Assembly (NCBI GenBank): GCA_046346965.1
Contig: JAXMHB010000013.1
Span: forward strand, 65,509 to 129,508
Length of the DNA: 64,000 nt
From: JAXMHB01 sp046346965
GTDB taxonomy: Bacteria > Pseudomonadota > Gammaproteobacteria > Xanthomonadales > SZUA-5
Reading direction: 5' to 3'
Every line of letters starts with the position of its first letter. Positions within the stretch are counted from its first letter, which is position 1. Made by a program: the position numbers and the translations under genes. The notes under the pieces were generated by a model. That model saw only the letters and a list, made by a program, of their open reading frames with translations. It searched no databases and was not told the origin of the DNA. This document shows positions 16,789-25,339 of the stretch, one piece after another.

Positions 16789-16890
16789 ATGAACTTCTTG
16801 CCGCACCGCAGCAATCACGCAAGCCTGGCGCTTCTGGCGCTTCGACTTCTTGCGCGCTCTCGCGAGGTGTGCGGCTGCCAACGGGTGTAA
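16789..16890 (+). CDS. leuL: leu operon leader peptide (33 residues)
   Basis: This small reading frame, directly upstream of leuA, encodes MNFLPHRSNH followed by a leucine-rich core SLALLALRLLA. Six of nine consecutive residues in the LALLALRLL stretch (16825-16851) are Leu, using both CTT and CTG codons. Leader peptides of this design sense charged tRNA-Leu: ribosome stalling at these codons favours transcription into the operon. The stop at 16888-16890 falls inside a small hairpin (GGGTG/CACCC). The peptide itself is not expected to have another role. Confidence 0.85.
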   Translation: MNFLPHRSNHASLALLALRLLARSREVCGCQRV

Positions 16891-16958
16891 GCACCCAAGG
16901 CGTCAGGAAGCAGGAAACCTGAAAGCCCCGCACCTCGGCAACGAGGGCGGGGCTTTCG
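16864..16958 (+). terminator. leu operon attenuator with competing antiterminator
   Basis: The terminator is a GC-rich hairpin at 16921-16958: GAAAGCCCCGC..ACCTCG, loop GCAA, then CGAGG..GCGGGGCTTTC, followed by a short T-containing tail (GCTTTATGG). The left side of its stem, CCGCACCTC at 16928-16936, is also complementary to GAGGTGTGCGG at 16864-16874 inside the leader gene, just after the leucine codons. A ribosome stalled at the Leu codons leaves 16864-16874 free to pair and block the terminator; a ribosome at the stop codon covers it. This matches classical attenuation. Confidence 0.85.
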
Positions 16959-16981
16959 CTTTATGGAGTCTGGAGCGGACC

Positions 16982-18550
16982 ATGACATCGCACGACAGCA
17001 ATCGCGTCATCGTATTCGACACCAGCCTGCGCGACGGCGAGCAGGCGCCCGGTTTCTCGATGGATCCTCGCGGCAAACGTCGACTTGCGCATGCGCTCGC
17101 GGAGCTGGGCGTGGATGTGATCGAGGCCGGCTTCCCCTCGGCCAGTCCGGACGATTTCGCTGCCGTGGCCGGCATTGCCCGCGAGGTGCGCGGCGCCTCG
17201 ATCGCCGGTCTGGCGCGCGCCACCCGCGGCGACATCGAGGCCTGCGCGCGGGCGGTCGAGCACGCCGAACGTCCGCGCATCCACACCTTCATTTCGACCA
17301 GCCCGCTCCACCGGCTGCACAAGTTGAACATGGACAAGGCGCAGGTGCTGGACGCGGCGGTGGCTGCCGTCGAACTGGCGCGCCGATACACCGATGACGT
17401 CGAGTTCTCGGCCGAGGACGCCATCCGCACCGAACCCGAGTATCTGGTCGAGATCTTCAGCGCCGTCATTGCGGCCGGCGCGCGCACGCTGAACGTGCCG
17501 GACACGGTGGGCTACAGTACGCCGGAAGAAGTGCGCACGCTGTTCGCACGACTGAAGCGCGAGGTGCGCGGCGCCGAGGGCGTGATCTTCAGCTGCCATT
17601 GCCACAACGATCTGGGGCTGGCCGTGGCCAATTCGCTGGCCGCGCTGGAAGGCGGCGCGCGTCAGGTCGAGTGCACGATCAACGGCGTCGGCGAGCGCGC
17701 CGGCAACGCCGCGCTGGAAGAGTTGGTGATGGCGCTGCGCACCCGTCACGAACGCTACGGCCTGGTCACCGGCATCGACACCCGCAAGCTGTATCCGACC
17801 TCGCGGCTGCTGCAATCGATCACTGGCCAGCAGGTGCAGCGCAACAAGGCCATCGTCGGCGACAACGCCTTTGCGCACGAGTCGGGCATTCATCAGCACG
17901 GCATGCTGAAACACCGCCAGACCTACGAAATCATGCATCCCGAGGACGTCGGCATCAGCAAGTCCGAACTGGTGCTCGGCAAGCACAGCGGTCGCCACGC
18001 GCTGAAGGACCGGCTGACGCGCATGGGCTACGCGCTCGATGAGGCCGAGACCGACAAGGTCTTCGCCGCCTTCAAGGCGCTGGCCGACAAGAAGAAAGAG
18101 GTCTACGACGCCGACCTCGAAGCGATCGTGCTGGCGATCACCGGCGGCAGCGGCTCCAGCTTCATCCTGAAGAGCCTGTCGATCCAGAGTGCTACCGGCG
18201 AGTCGCGCATGCCCACCGCGAGCGTGCGCCTGCAGACGCCGGACGGCCAGGAAGTTTGCGAGGCTGCGGTGGGCGACGGTCCGGTCGATGCGCTGTTCCG
18301 CGCGCTGTCGCGCGCCATCGGCGCCGAGATCACGCTGCGCAGCTTCCACATCCGCAGCATTTCCTTCGGCAGCGATGCCCAGGGTCAGGCCACCGTCGAA
18401 GCCGAGTGGAATGGGCAGGAGCACGTCGGCCGCGGCACCAGCACCGACATCCTGGAAGCCAGCGCGCTGGCCTGGCTGGACGTGGCCAACCGGCTGCTCA
18501 AGGCACGCGCCCGCGCCGCCGCCGCGGCAGTGGAAGAGGCGGGTGTGTGA
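16982..18550 (+). CDS. leuA: 2-isopropylmalate synthase
   Basis: LeuA condenses 2-ketoisovalerate with acetyl-CoA, the first committed step of leucine synthesis. The 522 residues fit the long form with a C-terminal LeuA dimer regulatory domain, which binds leucine for feedback inhibition. Visible motifs are the metal-binding RDGEQAPG near residues 17-24, the HCHNDLG metal ligands, GERAGNAALEE and HESGIHQHG with the catalytic flap. The regulatory region spans about residues 390-510. The ATG at 16982 follows TGGAGCGGACC, 24 bp after the attenuator stem. Downstream, the A-C junction contains a heptamer hairpin instead of a short spacer. Confidence 0.97.
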   Translation: MTSHDSNRVIVFDTSLRDGEQAPGFSMDPRGKRRLAHALAELGVDVIEAGFPSASPDDFAAVAGIAREVRGASIAGLARATRGDIEACARAVEHAERPRIHTFISTSPLHRLHKLNMDKAQVLDAAVAAVELARRYTDDVEFSAEDAIRTEPEYLVEIFSAVIAAGARTLNVPDTVGYSTPEEVRTLFARLKREVRGAEGVIFSCHCHNDLGLAVANSLAALEGGARQVECTINGVGERAGNAALEELVMALRTRHERYGLVTGIDTRKLYPTSRLLQSITGQQVQRNKAIVGDNAFAHESGIHQHGMLKHRQTYEIMHPEDVGISKSELVLGKHSGRHALKDRLTRMGYALDEAETDKVFAAFKALADKKKEVYDADLEAIVLAITGGSGSSFILKSLSIQSATGESRMPTASVRLQTPDGQEVCEAAVGDGPVDALFRALSRAIGAEITLRSFHIRSISFGSDAQGQATVEAEWNGQEHVGRGTSTDILEASALAWLDVANRLLKARARAAAAAVEEAGV

Positions 18551-18555
18551 GTGCC

Positions 18556-18719
18556 GGGACTCGGGACTCGGGACTCGGGACTCGGGACTCGGGACTCGGG
18601 ACAAGGCTGAGACTCGGACACATGGTCGTCAATGGATCAACCATCAATAGCTTGAGTACACCGCATGAGCGCTGAGAGCACGCATACGCCGAAAGACCGA
18701 GTCCCGACTGCCGAGTCTC
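18556..18719. repeat. GGGACTC heptamer element at the leuA-leuC junction
   Basis: Nearly seven tandem copies of GGGACTC run from 18556 to 18602, six bases after the leuA stop. The opposite strand of the heptamers returns in degenerate form at 18697-18719 (CGAGTCC, CGACTGC, CGAGTCT), now inside the 5' end of leuC. The loop between holds the leuC ATG. The same heptamer forms inverted arms inside valS at 28253-28419. Confidence 0.8.
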
Positions 18720-20140
18720 AAGCCCCGGCTTCGGAGCAACCCCGCACCCTCTTCGACAAGCTTTGGGACGCCCACGTGGTGGTACCCGAAAGCGACGAAG
18801 CGCCGGCGGTGCTCTACATCGATCTGCACCTGGTGCACGAGGTGACCTCGCCGCAGGCCTTCTCCGAACTGAAGGCGCGCGGGCTGCCGGTGCGCCGCAC
18901 CGATCGCACGCTGGCGACGCTCGATCATTCGACGCCGACGCTGCCAGCCGGCGCCGACGGCGAGCTGCCCTACTACACCGCGGACGCCAAGGCGCAGGTG
19001 GAGACGCTGCGACGCAACGCGGCCGAGTTCGGCGTGCGCCTGTATGACTTCGATTCCGGGCAGCGCGGCATCGTCCACGTGATCGGCCCCGAGCTCGGCG
19101 CCACCCAGCCCGGCATGACCATCGTCTGCGGCGACAGCCACACCAGCACCCACGGCGCCTTCGGCGCGATCGCCTTCGGCATCGGCACCAGCGAGGTCGG
19201 CCACGTGCTGGCCAGCCAGTGCCTGCTGCAGCGCAAGCCCAAGCGCATGGCCATCGAGGTCGACGGCACCCTCGCCGCGGGCGTCAGCGCCAAGGACGTG
19301 ATCCTGCACATCATCCGCCGCATCGGCGTCGAGGGCGGCACCGGCTACGCCATCGAGTACCGCGGCAGCGCGATCCGCGGCCTCGACATGGAAGGCCGCA
19401 TGACGCTGTGCAATATGTCGATCGAGGCCGGCGCGCGCTGCGGCATGGTGGCGCCGGACGAGCTCACCTTCGAGTACTTGCGCGGCCGCCCGCTGGCGCC
19501 GCAAGGGGCGGACTTCGAGGCCGCCGTGGCGCGCTGGCGCGAGTTGCACACTGACGTAGGCGCCAGTTTCGACCGTGTCGTGCAGATCGATGCCGCCGAT
19601 ATCCGCCCGACCATCACCTGGGGCACGCATCCGGGCATGGGCGCAGCGATCGATGAGGCGGTGCCGACCGGCAGCGATCCGCAGCTGGCCAAAGCACGTC
19701 AGTACATGGGTTTCGAGGCCGGCGAAGCGCTGCTCGGCCATCCGGTCGATGTGGTCTTCGTCGGCAGCTGCACCAACGGCCGACTGTCCGATCTGCGTGT
19801 CACCGCCGAGTTGCTGCGCGGCCGCCGCGTGCATCCGCGCGTGCGCATGCTGGTGGTGCCGGGCTCCGACGCGGTCAAGCGTGATGCCGAGGCCGAAGGC
19901 CTGCACGAGATCTTCCTGGCCGCCGGCGCCGAGTGGCGCCAGCCCGGTTGCTCGATGTGCATCGCGATGAACGGCGATCTGGTGGGCGCCGGCCAGACGG
20001 CGGTCAGCACCAGCAATCGCAATTTCGAAGGCCGTCAGGGCAAGGGCGCGCGCACGGTGCTGGCAAGTCCGGCCACCGCCGCGGCCAGCGCCATCGCCGG
20101 CGCGATTGCCGATCCGCGCGCCTTGCTGGCGGATGCGTGA
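18665..20140 (+). CDS. leuC: 3-isopropylmalate dehydratase, large subunit
   Basis: With LeuD, LeuC isomerises 2- to 3-isopropylmalate using a [4Fe-4S] cluster. The three cluster ligands are Cys369 in VGSCTNGR and Cys429 and Cys432 in PGCSMC. Other hallmarks are HLVHEVTSPQAF, GDSHTSTHGAFG and EGRMTLCNMSIE. The family normally starts a few residues before LFDKLWDAHVV; here about 26 extra residues (MSAESTHTPKDRVPTAESQ...) precede it. They are encoded by the right arm of the heptamer element, and no other ATG is available between that arm and the conserved region. The start has no strong ribosome site. The length of 491 is therefore slightly above the usual ~470. Confidence 0.95.
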   Translation: MSAESTHTPKDRVPTAESQAPASEQPRTLFDKLWDAHVVVPESDEAPAVLYIDLHLVHEVTSPQAFSELKARGLPVRRTDRTLATLDHSTPTLPAGADGELPYYTADAKAQVETLRRNAAEFGVRLYDFDSGQRGIVHVIGPELGATQPGMTIVCGDSHTSTHGAFGAIAFGIGTSEVGHVLASQCLLQRKPKRMAIEVDGTLAAGVSAKDVILHIIRRIGVEGGTGYAIEYRGSAIRGLDMEGRMTLCNMSIEAGARCGMVAPDELTFEYLRGRPLAPQGADFEAAVARWRELHTDVGASFDRVVQIDAADIRPTITWGTHPGMGAAIDEAVPTGSDPQLAKARQYMGFEAGEALLGHPVDVVFVGSCTNGRLSDLRVTAELLRGRRVHPRVRMLVVPGSDAVKRDAEAEGLHEIFLAAGAEWRQPGCSMCIAMNGDLVGAGQTAVSTSNRNFEGRQGKGARTVLASPATAAASAIAGAIADPRALLADA

Positions 20141-20362
20141 GTGGGGAGTGGGGAGTGGGGAGTAGAAGCTGACGATGACGCGTGAGTGGTGAGTGGTGAG
20201 TGGTGAGTGGTGAGTAGAAGCTGGCGATGACCTCCCTTGCTGCCATCCCCGACCTTTCCGATGCCCTCGGCCCCGGCTACTACTCACTACTCACTACTCA
20301 CTACTCACTACTCACTACTCACTACTCACTACTCACTACTCACCCCACTCACCCCACTCACC
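20139..20362. repeat. GAGTGGT/TACTCAC heptamer hairpin at the leuC-leuD junction
   Basis: Left arrays of GAGTGGG (from 20139) and GAGTGGT (about 20182-20216) are each closed by GAGTAGAAGCTG and a CGATGAC tail, so the left half is itself duplicated. The right array has about nine TACTCAC heptamers and runs from about 20276 to 20362. The two sides are inverted relative to each other, with a loop of about 60 nt. The element lengthens the leuC-leuD gap to 237 bp and could affect transcription or mRNA stability within the operon. Confidence 0.85.
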
Positions 20363-20377
20363 ACTGACGGCACCTCG

Positions 20378-20947
20378 ATGAACCCCATCACCCGCATCCA
20401 GAGCACCACGCTGGTCCTGCCGCAGGAAAACATCGACACCGACCAGATCATCCCGGCGCGCTTTCTCACCACCACGGTGCGCACCGGCCTCGGCAAGGCG
20501 GCCTTTTACGACTGGCGTTATCGCGAGGACGGCAGCCTGCGCGAAGACAGTCTGCTGAACCGGCCGGAGGCGCGTCAGCACGCGATCCTGGTGGCCGGCC
20601 GCAATTTCGGCTGTGGCTCCTCGCGTGAGCACGCGCCCTGGGCGCTGCTCGATTACGGCTTCCAGGCGGTGATTTCCAGCGAGATTGCCGACATCTTCCG
20701 CTCCAATGCGCTGAAGAACGGACTGGTGGCGATCGTGCTGGCACCCGAGCGCCATGCCGAACTGCTGGCGCAGCCCGGCATCGCGCTACAGATCGACCTC
20801 GACAGCATGCGCATCAGCGGCCCCGAGGGCTGGAGCGCGAGCTTCACGCTGGACGCTTTTGCCCGACGTTGCCTGATGATGGGCGTCGATCAACTCGGCT
20901 ATCTGCTGGCACAACGGCCGGCGATCGAAGCCTACGAGGCGCGCTGA
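20378..20947 (+). CDS. leuD: 3-isopropylmalate dehydratase, small subunit
   Basis: The 189-residue product is the swivel-domain subunit that completes the isopropylmalate isomerase active site with LeuC. Motifs include the ENIDTDQIIPARFL start and the substrate-binding GRNFGCGSSREHAPWAL loop, followed by ISSEIADIFRSNALKNGL. The ATG at 20378 lies immediately after the heptamer array, with little that resembles a ribosome site, although the open frame extends further upstream through the repeat. leuB follows after 33 bp. Confidence 0.96.
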   Translation: MNPITRIQSTTLVLPQENIDTDQIIPARFLTTTVRTGLGKAAFYDWRYREDGSLREDSLLNRPEARQHAILVAGRNFGCGSSREHAPWALLDYGFQAVISSEIADIFRSNALKNGLVAIVLAPERHAELLAQPGIALQIDLDSMRISGPEGWSASFTLDAFARRCLMMGVDQLGYLLAQRPAIEAYEAR

Positions 20948-20980
20948 GCGCGCCACCCTTCCCTCCCATCCAGATTGCTC

Positions 20981-22039
20981 ATGCACTTTCACATCACCCT
21001 GCTTCCTGGCGATGGCATCGGTCCCGAGGTCGTGGCCGCCGGCCAGGCCGTGCTGAGCGCCATCGGCGCCCGTTACGGCCACCAGTTCGATTTTCATGAG
21101 GCGCTGATTGGCGGCGCCGCCATCGATGCCACCGGCGATCCGCTACCGGAGGCCACGCTGGCGCAGTGCCAGCGCAGCGACGCCATCCTGCTCGGCGCCG
21201 TCGGCGGCCCGAAGTGGAGCGACCCGAACGCGCCGGTGCGGCCGGAACAAGGTCTGCTCAAGCTGCGCAAGGCGCTCGGCCTGTACGCCAATCTGCGCCC
21301 GGTGCGCGTGCAGCCCACGCTGGCGCATCTGGCGCCGGTGAAGAGCGAGCGCCTGGTCGGCGTCGACCTGCTGGTAGTGCGCGAGCTCACCGGCGGCATC
21401 TACTTCGGCGAGAAGCGTCGCGACGGCGATGTCGCGTTCGATGGCTGCAGCTACAGCGTGGCCGAGATCGAACGCGTCGTCCGCCTTGCCGCGCGGCTGG
21501 CCGCCAAGCGCCTCGGGCGCCTGACCCAGGTCGACAAGGCCAATGTGCTGGAAACCTCCAGGCTGTGGCGCCAGGTGAGCACGCGCGTGATCGCCGAGGA
21601 GTTCCCGCAGATCGCGCTGGAGCATCAGTTGGTCGACTCGATGGCGATGCATCTGATCGCCAAGCCGGCCGCCTACGATGTGATCGTCACCGAGAACCTG
21701 TTCGGCGACATCCTGACCGACGAGGCGGCGCTGCTGGCCGGCTCGCTCGGCCTGCTGCCCTCGGCCTCGCTGGGCGATGCCGGCCCCGGGCTGTACGAGC
21801 CCATCCACGGCAGCGCGCCCGATATTGCCGGCCAGGACAAGGCCAATCCGATCGGCACCATCCTGAGCGCCGCCATGCTGCTGCGGTGGAGCCTGCATCT
21901 GGAAGCCGAGGCCAGCGCCATCGAGTCCGCGGTCAGTGCCGTACTGGATGCCGGTGCGCGCACCGCCGACATCGCCGCTGGCGATCCGGCGCTGGGCACG
22001 CGCGCGATGACCGACGCCGTGCTCGGCTTGCTGCGCTAA
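20981..22039 (+). CDS. leuB: 3-isopropylmalate dehydrogenase
   Basis: LeuB oxidises and decarboxylates 3-isopropylmalate with NAD+ to give 2-ketoisocaproate. The 352 residues show the standard motifs: LLPGDGIGPEVV at the N-terminus, LKLRKALGLYANLRP, the substrate arginines in RELTGGIYFGEKR, the DKANVLE segment, NLFGDILTDEAA, and the NAD-binding GSAPDIAGQDKANPIG. The ATG at 20981 was chosen; a TTG two codons upstream is also in frame. It is the last gene of the operon and is followed by a strong stem-loop at 22051-22077. Confidence 0.97.
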   Translation: MHFHITLLPGDGIGPEVVAAGQAVLSAIGARYGHQFDFHEALIGGAAIDATGDPLPEATLAQCQRSDAILLGAVGGPKWSDPNAPVRPEQGLLKLRKALGLYANLRPVRVQPTLAHLAPVKSERLVGVDLLVVRELTGGIYFGEKRRDGDVAFDGCSYSVAEIERVVRLAARLAAKRLGRLTQVDKANVLETSRLWRQVSTRVIAEEFPQIALEHQLVDSMAMHLIAKPAAYDVIVTENLFGDILTDEAALLAGSLGLLPSASLGDAGPGLYEPIHGSAPDIAGQDKANPIGTILSAAMLLRWSLHLEAEASAIESAVSAVLDAGARTADIAAGDPALGTRAMTDAVLGLLR

Positions 22040-22050
22040 GCCGGCGACTG

Positions 22051-22077
22051 CGGAGCGCTGCCAGCTGCAGCGCTCCG
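22051..22077. terminator. Stem-loop between convergent leuB and SDR gene
   Basis: A perfect 10-bp stem, CGGAGCGCTG with CAGCGCTCCG, encloses a 7-nt loop (CCAGCTG). It lies between the stop codons of two convergent genes and may terminate transcription from both sides. No T-run follows on either strand. Confidence 0.6.
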
Positions 22078-22092
22078 CGCGGCGCAAGGATC

Positions 22093-22692
22093 TCAGACCA
22101 CCCGATAGACCTGACCGGTGTCGGCGCCGTCGACGCTACGGGCAAAGCCGAGCGCTGCACGCGCTGCCGGTACCGGCTCAAAGCCGCGGAAGTACGGGCC
22201 GTAGCCGGGCAGCGACTCGGTCAGCACGCCGGGGCTGACGGCATTGATGCGCAGTCCGCGCGGCAGTTCAATCGCAGCAGCACGCACGAAGCCCTCGATA
22301 CCCGCATTCGCCAGCGTGGCGGCGGCGCCGTAGCGGATCGGCTGCTGCGCCAGTACGCCGGTGGTCAGCGTGATCGAACCGCCATCGCTCAGGTAGCGCG
22401 CCGCGATCAAAGCCAGCTGCACCTGCCCCATCAGCTTGTCCTGGACGCTGAGCGCCCATTGCTCGGGGCTGAGGTCCAGCAAGGGGCCAAAGGCCACGTT
22501 GCCGGCGGCCGAGACCACCGCGTCCAAGGGGCCCGCCTGCCGCAACGCGGCCTCGATACTGGCCGGCTGCGTCAGATCGATCTGCACGCTGCCGCTCTGG
22601 CGGCCGGCGCTGATGAAGGTGTGGCGGCTGCCGAGCTCGGCGGCGACGGCGCGGCCCAGGGTGCCATTGGCACCGATCAGCAGGATGTTCAT
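22093..22692 (-). CDS. Short-chain dehydrogenase/reductase
   Basis: The 199-residue product is a compact Rossmann-fold enzyme. The nucleotide-binding motif GANGTLG occurs at residues 7-13, SAAGNVAFGPL corresponds to the NNAG region, and YGAAATLANAG gives the YxxxK-like position, where the usual catalytic Lys is replaced by Ala or Asn. INAVSPGVL follows as the standard nicotinamide-side loop. The altered active site suggests an atypical reductase. It is divergent from a LysR-type gene with 87 bp between the starts, so it is probably that regulator's target. The substrate is unknown. Confidence 0.85.
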   Translation of the reverse strand: MNILLIGANGTLGRAVAAELGSRHTFISAGRQSGSVQIDLTQPASIEAALRQAGPLDAVVSAAGNVAFGPLLDLSPEQWALSVQDKLMGQVQLALIAARYLSDGGSITLTTGVLAQQPIRYGAAATLANAGIEGFVRAAAIELPRGLRINAVSPGVLTESLPGYGPYFRGFEPVPAARAALGFARSVDGADTGQVYRVV

Positions 22693-22779
22693 CGTCTACT
22701 CCTATTTTGGCGCGAATGAGCAACAATCGCTCGGTGAGGAGTACGCTACGCGCCCCATTCACCGCGATAAATCGTCTCC

Positions 22780-23721
22780 ATGCGGAAAGATCGTTCGCCA
22801 GCGGAAACAATCCCGCAACGCTTTGAGCAGTCGATGGGTTTTCTGACGGTGCTGGAAGCGGGCAGCTACACGCGCGCGGCCGAGCGGCTGGGCTGTTCCA
22901 AGGCGTATCTGAGCACGCAAGTGGCGGAGCTGGAACGCGAGCTCGGCGTGCAGTTGCTGCATCGAACCACGCGGCGACTGACGCTGACCGCCGCCGGTGA
23001 GACCTGGCTGAGCTACGCGCGCCAGCTGCGCGAACTGGCGCAGGAAGCCGAGCGCGCGGTTTCAGCCACCCGTCTAGACATCAGCGGCACGCTGCGTATC
23101 ACCGCGCCGACCACCTTCGGCGAGGCCTTTCTGCTGGATCTGGTGCTGGACTTTCGCTCGCACCACCCGGCCTTGCAGGTCGAGCTCGATATGTCGATCG
23201 CGCGGCGGGATCTGATCGCCGATGGCTACGATTTCGCCTTCCGCAGCACGCGTACACTGGACGAATCGCTGGTGGCGCGCGCGATCGGCGTGATTCGCGA
23301 CATTCCGGTGGCAGCGCCGGCGCTGCTCGCACGCCATGCGCCGGTGCAGGTCCCGGCGGATCTGGCCGCCCTGCCCTGCATCCGCAATCTGCATTTTCGC
23401 GATGACAGCGAGTGGGTGTTGCTGCATGGCGACACCAGCGCCGCGATTCCGCTCGCCGGCAGCATCGCGGTGAACCACTTTGGCGTGATCAAGCGTGCCG
23501 CACTGGCCGGCGCCGGCATGGCGCGCTTGCCGATTTATTTGGTCGAGGCCGAACTGCGCGCCGGCACGCTGGTGCACCTGCTGCCCGACTGGCGCATCAC
23601 GCCGACGCCGCTGTACCTGGTGTGGCCGCAGCGGCGCCATATGCCGCTGCGGGATCGCGCCTTCCTGGACTACGCACTGGCTTGCTTTGCCGAACCGGCG
23701 CGGCGCGCGATGCTGAGTTGA
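22780..23721 (+). CDS. LysR-family transcriptional regulator
   Basis: The 313-residue protein has an N-terminal winged helix (FLTVLEAGSYTRAAERLGCSKAYLSTQVAELERELGVQLL) and a C-terminal effector-binding domain typical of the LysR family, AaeR/DmlR-like subgroup (DGYDFAFRSTRTLDESLVAR, then PCIRNL). It is divergently arranged with the SDR gene and probably binds the 87-bp intergenic region. The inducer is not predictable. The ATG at 22780 gives a normal N-terminus. Confidence 0.92.
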   Translation: MRKDRSPAETIPQRFEQSMGFLTVLEAGSYTRAAERLGCSKAYLSTQVAELERELGVQLLHRTTRRLTLTAAGETWLSYARQLRELAQEAERAVSATRLDISGTLRITAPTTFGEAFLLDLVLDFRSHHPALQVELDMSIARRDLIADGYDFAFRSTRTLDESLVARAIGVIRDIPVAAPALLARHAPVQVPADLAALPCIRNLHFRDDSEWVLLHGDTSAAIPLAGSIAVNHFGVIKRAALAGAGMARLPIYLVEAELRAGTLVHLLPDWRITPTPLYLVWPQRRHMPLRDRAFLDYALACFAEPARRAMLS

Positions 23722-23736
23722 GGCAGGCGGCCGACG

Positions 23737-24219
23737 TCAGTCCTGCGGGCAGCGCTGGATGTACTCGGCACGACGCGACAGCGGCTGCCAGTGGCCGTCC
23801 TCACCCAGTTCCCAGCGATTCTCGGTGTAGCGCCGCTCGCTCAGGCTGCAGGCGCTGATGCTCAGCTGATCGCCGGCAACAAAGGCGCGGAGCCGCGGCC
23901 CCTCGGCAGCACAGGCGGCGCCGTTGCAGTCCGCCACGAAGGGGCGCGCCGGCGCATCGCAGCGCTGACGTTCGTAGCGGACCACCAGATAGTCGAGCGT
24001 CTCCGCCGACAGCGTCCAATCGCCCTCCGGCTGCAGGCGCGCATCGGGTCCGGTCTTCATCACGCGATCGTTGTGGAACTGGACGGCGTCCTTGAAGCCG
24101 GCGTCGGACGGCTGATAGCGCACGCTGCGCGACTCCGCGCACTGCGCCTGGGCAGCACACTCGTTGCCGAGGGCGAGCAGCAGGGCGAGCACTGGTAGGG
24201 CGATGCGGGTGACTGACAT
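23737..24219 (-). CDS. Hypothetical secreted cysteine-containing protein
   Basis: The 160-residue product has a signal peptide (MSVTRIALPVLALLLALGNE followed by CAAQAQ) and six cysteines in the mature part, suggesting disulfide bonds in the periplasm. No known domain is recognised. The sequence contains a YERQRCDAPARPFVADCNGA segment and ends in a RAEYIQRCPQD tail. It is downstream of the GlxA-type regulator gene on the same strand with a 100-bp gap. Confidence 0.75.
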   Translation of the reverse strand: MSVTRIALPVLALLLALGNECAAQAQCAESRSVRYQPSDAGFKDAVQFHNDRVMKTGPDARLQPEGDWTLSAETLDYLVVRYERQRCDAPARPFVADCNGAACAAEGPRLRAFVAGDQLSISACSLSERRYTENRWELGEDGHWQPLSRRAEYIQRCPQD

Positions 24220-24319
24220 GGGCGGATCCTGCGGGGATGACAGTGGATCAATGTCCGCCGCGCGGCCGATGTCTCAGCGCGGCGGACAAACGGCATGCCG
24301 TGACCGACGAGCGGCAGCT

Positions 24320-25333
24320 TCAGGCCCGCGCGCGCAGTCGGAAGCGCTCGCGGTAGTCGGCCGGCGTCAGTGCGGTGGCGCGCTTGAACAGCTTGCGGAA
24401 GCTCGATACGTCCCGATACCCGCAGCGCTCGACCACTTCGTCGAAGCTGAGGTGCGTGGTTTCCAGCAGCGCCTTGGCGCGTTCGATGCGCAGCCGCTGG
24501 ATGTGTTCCAGCGGCGACATGCCGTAGTGCGCCTTGAAATGGCGCAGCAGGCTGCGCTCGCTGGTGCCGCAGTGCTGCGCCAGCGCGGTCACGCTGATCT
24601 CGCTGTCGATGGCTTTGCGCAGGAAGCGCTCGGCTTTCTCGGCCAGCGAGGTGCGCGGGCGCTCCTGCATGGCCATGCTGACGAAGGGCGCCTGACTCTG
24701 GCGTTCGGCGTCGATCGCGAGCATGCGCCCCACCTGCTGGGCCAGATCCTCGCCGGCGCTCTCGCCGATCAGCTTGATCACGAGGTTGAGCACCGCGGTG
24801 GCCGCCCCGGTGGTGATGACGCCCTCGTCCTCGACCACCATCTGGTCAATGTCCAGATGCACGCGCGGGTACAGCCGGCGAAAGGACGCGCCCAGCCACC
24901 AGCTGGTGGTGGCGCGGCGACCATCCAGCAAGCCGGTCTTGGCCAGCAGAAAGGTGCCGCTGCAGGAGGCCGCCACGCGGATGCCTTGGGCGCGCACGCG
25001 GCGCAGCAGCTCGACCTCGGCGTCGAGCTCGGTCACGCGACCGCACAAGGCCTGCGGGTCCTCGGCCATCACACCCGGCACCAGCAGCACATCCAGCGGC
25101 GGCAGATCGGTGCGCACACCGTCGAGGATCAGGCCGTTGCTGGTCAGCACGCGCGTCTGCCCACGCGCATTCAGCACGTGGGCAACGAAGCGCGGTGCCA
25201 GCGCCGGCTGCTTGAGCTGGGCGATGCGCTCGGCGATCCGCAGCGCATCGATGGGTCCGGCCACACTCGACAGCAGACAGCCGTCGATGGCGAGGATGCC
25301 GAGCTTCAACAGCGGTGCTTCAGCGCGTCCCAT
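24320..25333 (-). CDS. GlxA-type AraC family regulator with DJ-1/PfpI domain
   Basis: The 337-residue protein has an N-terminal class-I glutamine-amidotransferase-like (DJ-1/PfpI) domain over about residues 1-200, with the nucleophile-elbow segment VAASCSGTFLLAKTGLLDGRRAT-like in position (Cys in AASCSGTF). A C-terminal AraC-type DNA-binding domain holds two helix-turn-helix units (VTALAQHCGTSERSLLRHF and SFDEVVERCGYRDVSSFRKLF). Relatives such as GlxA and CdhR sense small nitrogenous compounds. Its ATG lies 6 bp after the stop of the upstream secreted protein gene, so the two are one operon. Confidence 0.9.
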   Translation of the reverse strand: MGRAEAPLLKLGILAIDGCLLSSVAGPIDALRIAERIAQLKQPALAPRFVAHVLNARGQTRVLTSNGLILDGVRTDLPPLDVLLVPGVMAEDPQALCGRVTELDAEVELLRRVRAQGIRVAASCSGTFLLAKTGLLDGRRATTSWWLGASFRRLYPRVHLDIDQMVVEDEGVITTGAATAVLNLVIKLIGESAGEDLAQQVGRMLAIDAERQSQAPFVSMAMQERPRTSLAEKAERFLRKAIDSEISVTALAQHCGTSERSLLRHFKAHYGMSPLEHIQRLRIERAKALLETTHLSFDEVVERCGYRDVSSFRKLFKRATALTPADYRERFRLRARA

Positions 25334-25339
25334 GGCGGA

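Noticed and set aside
18644..20287. 547-residue minus-strand frame over leuC
   Set aside because: Shadow of leuC; runs into the heptamer repeats and has no family features.
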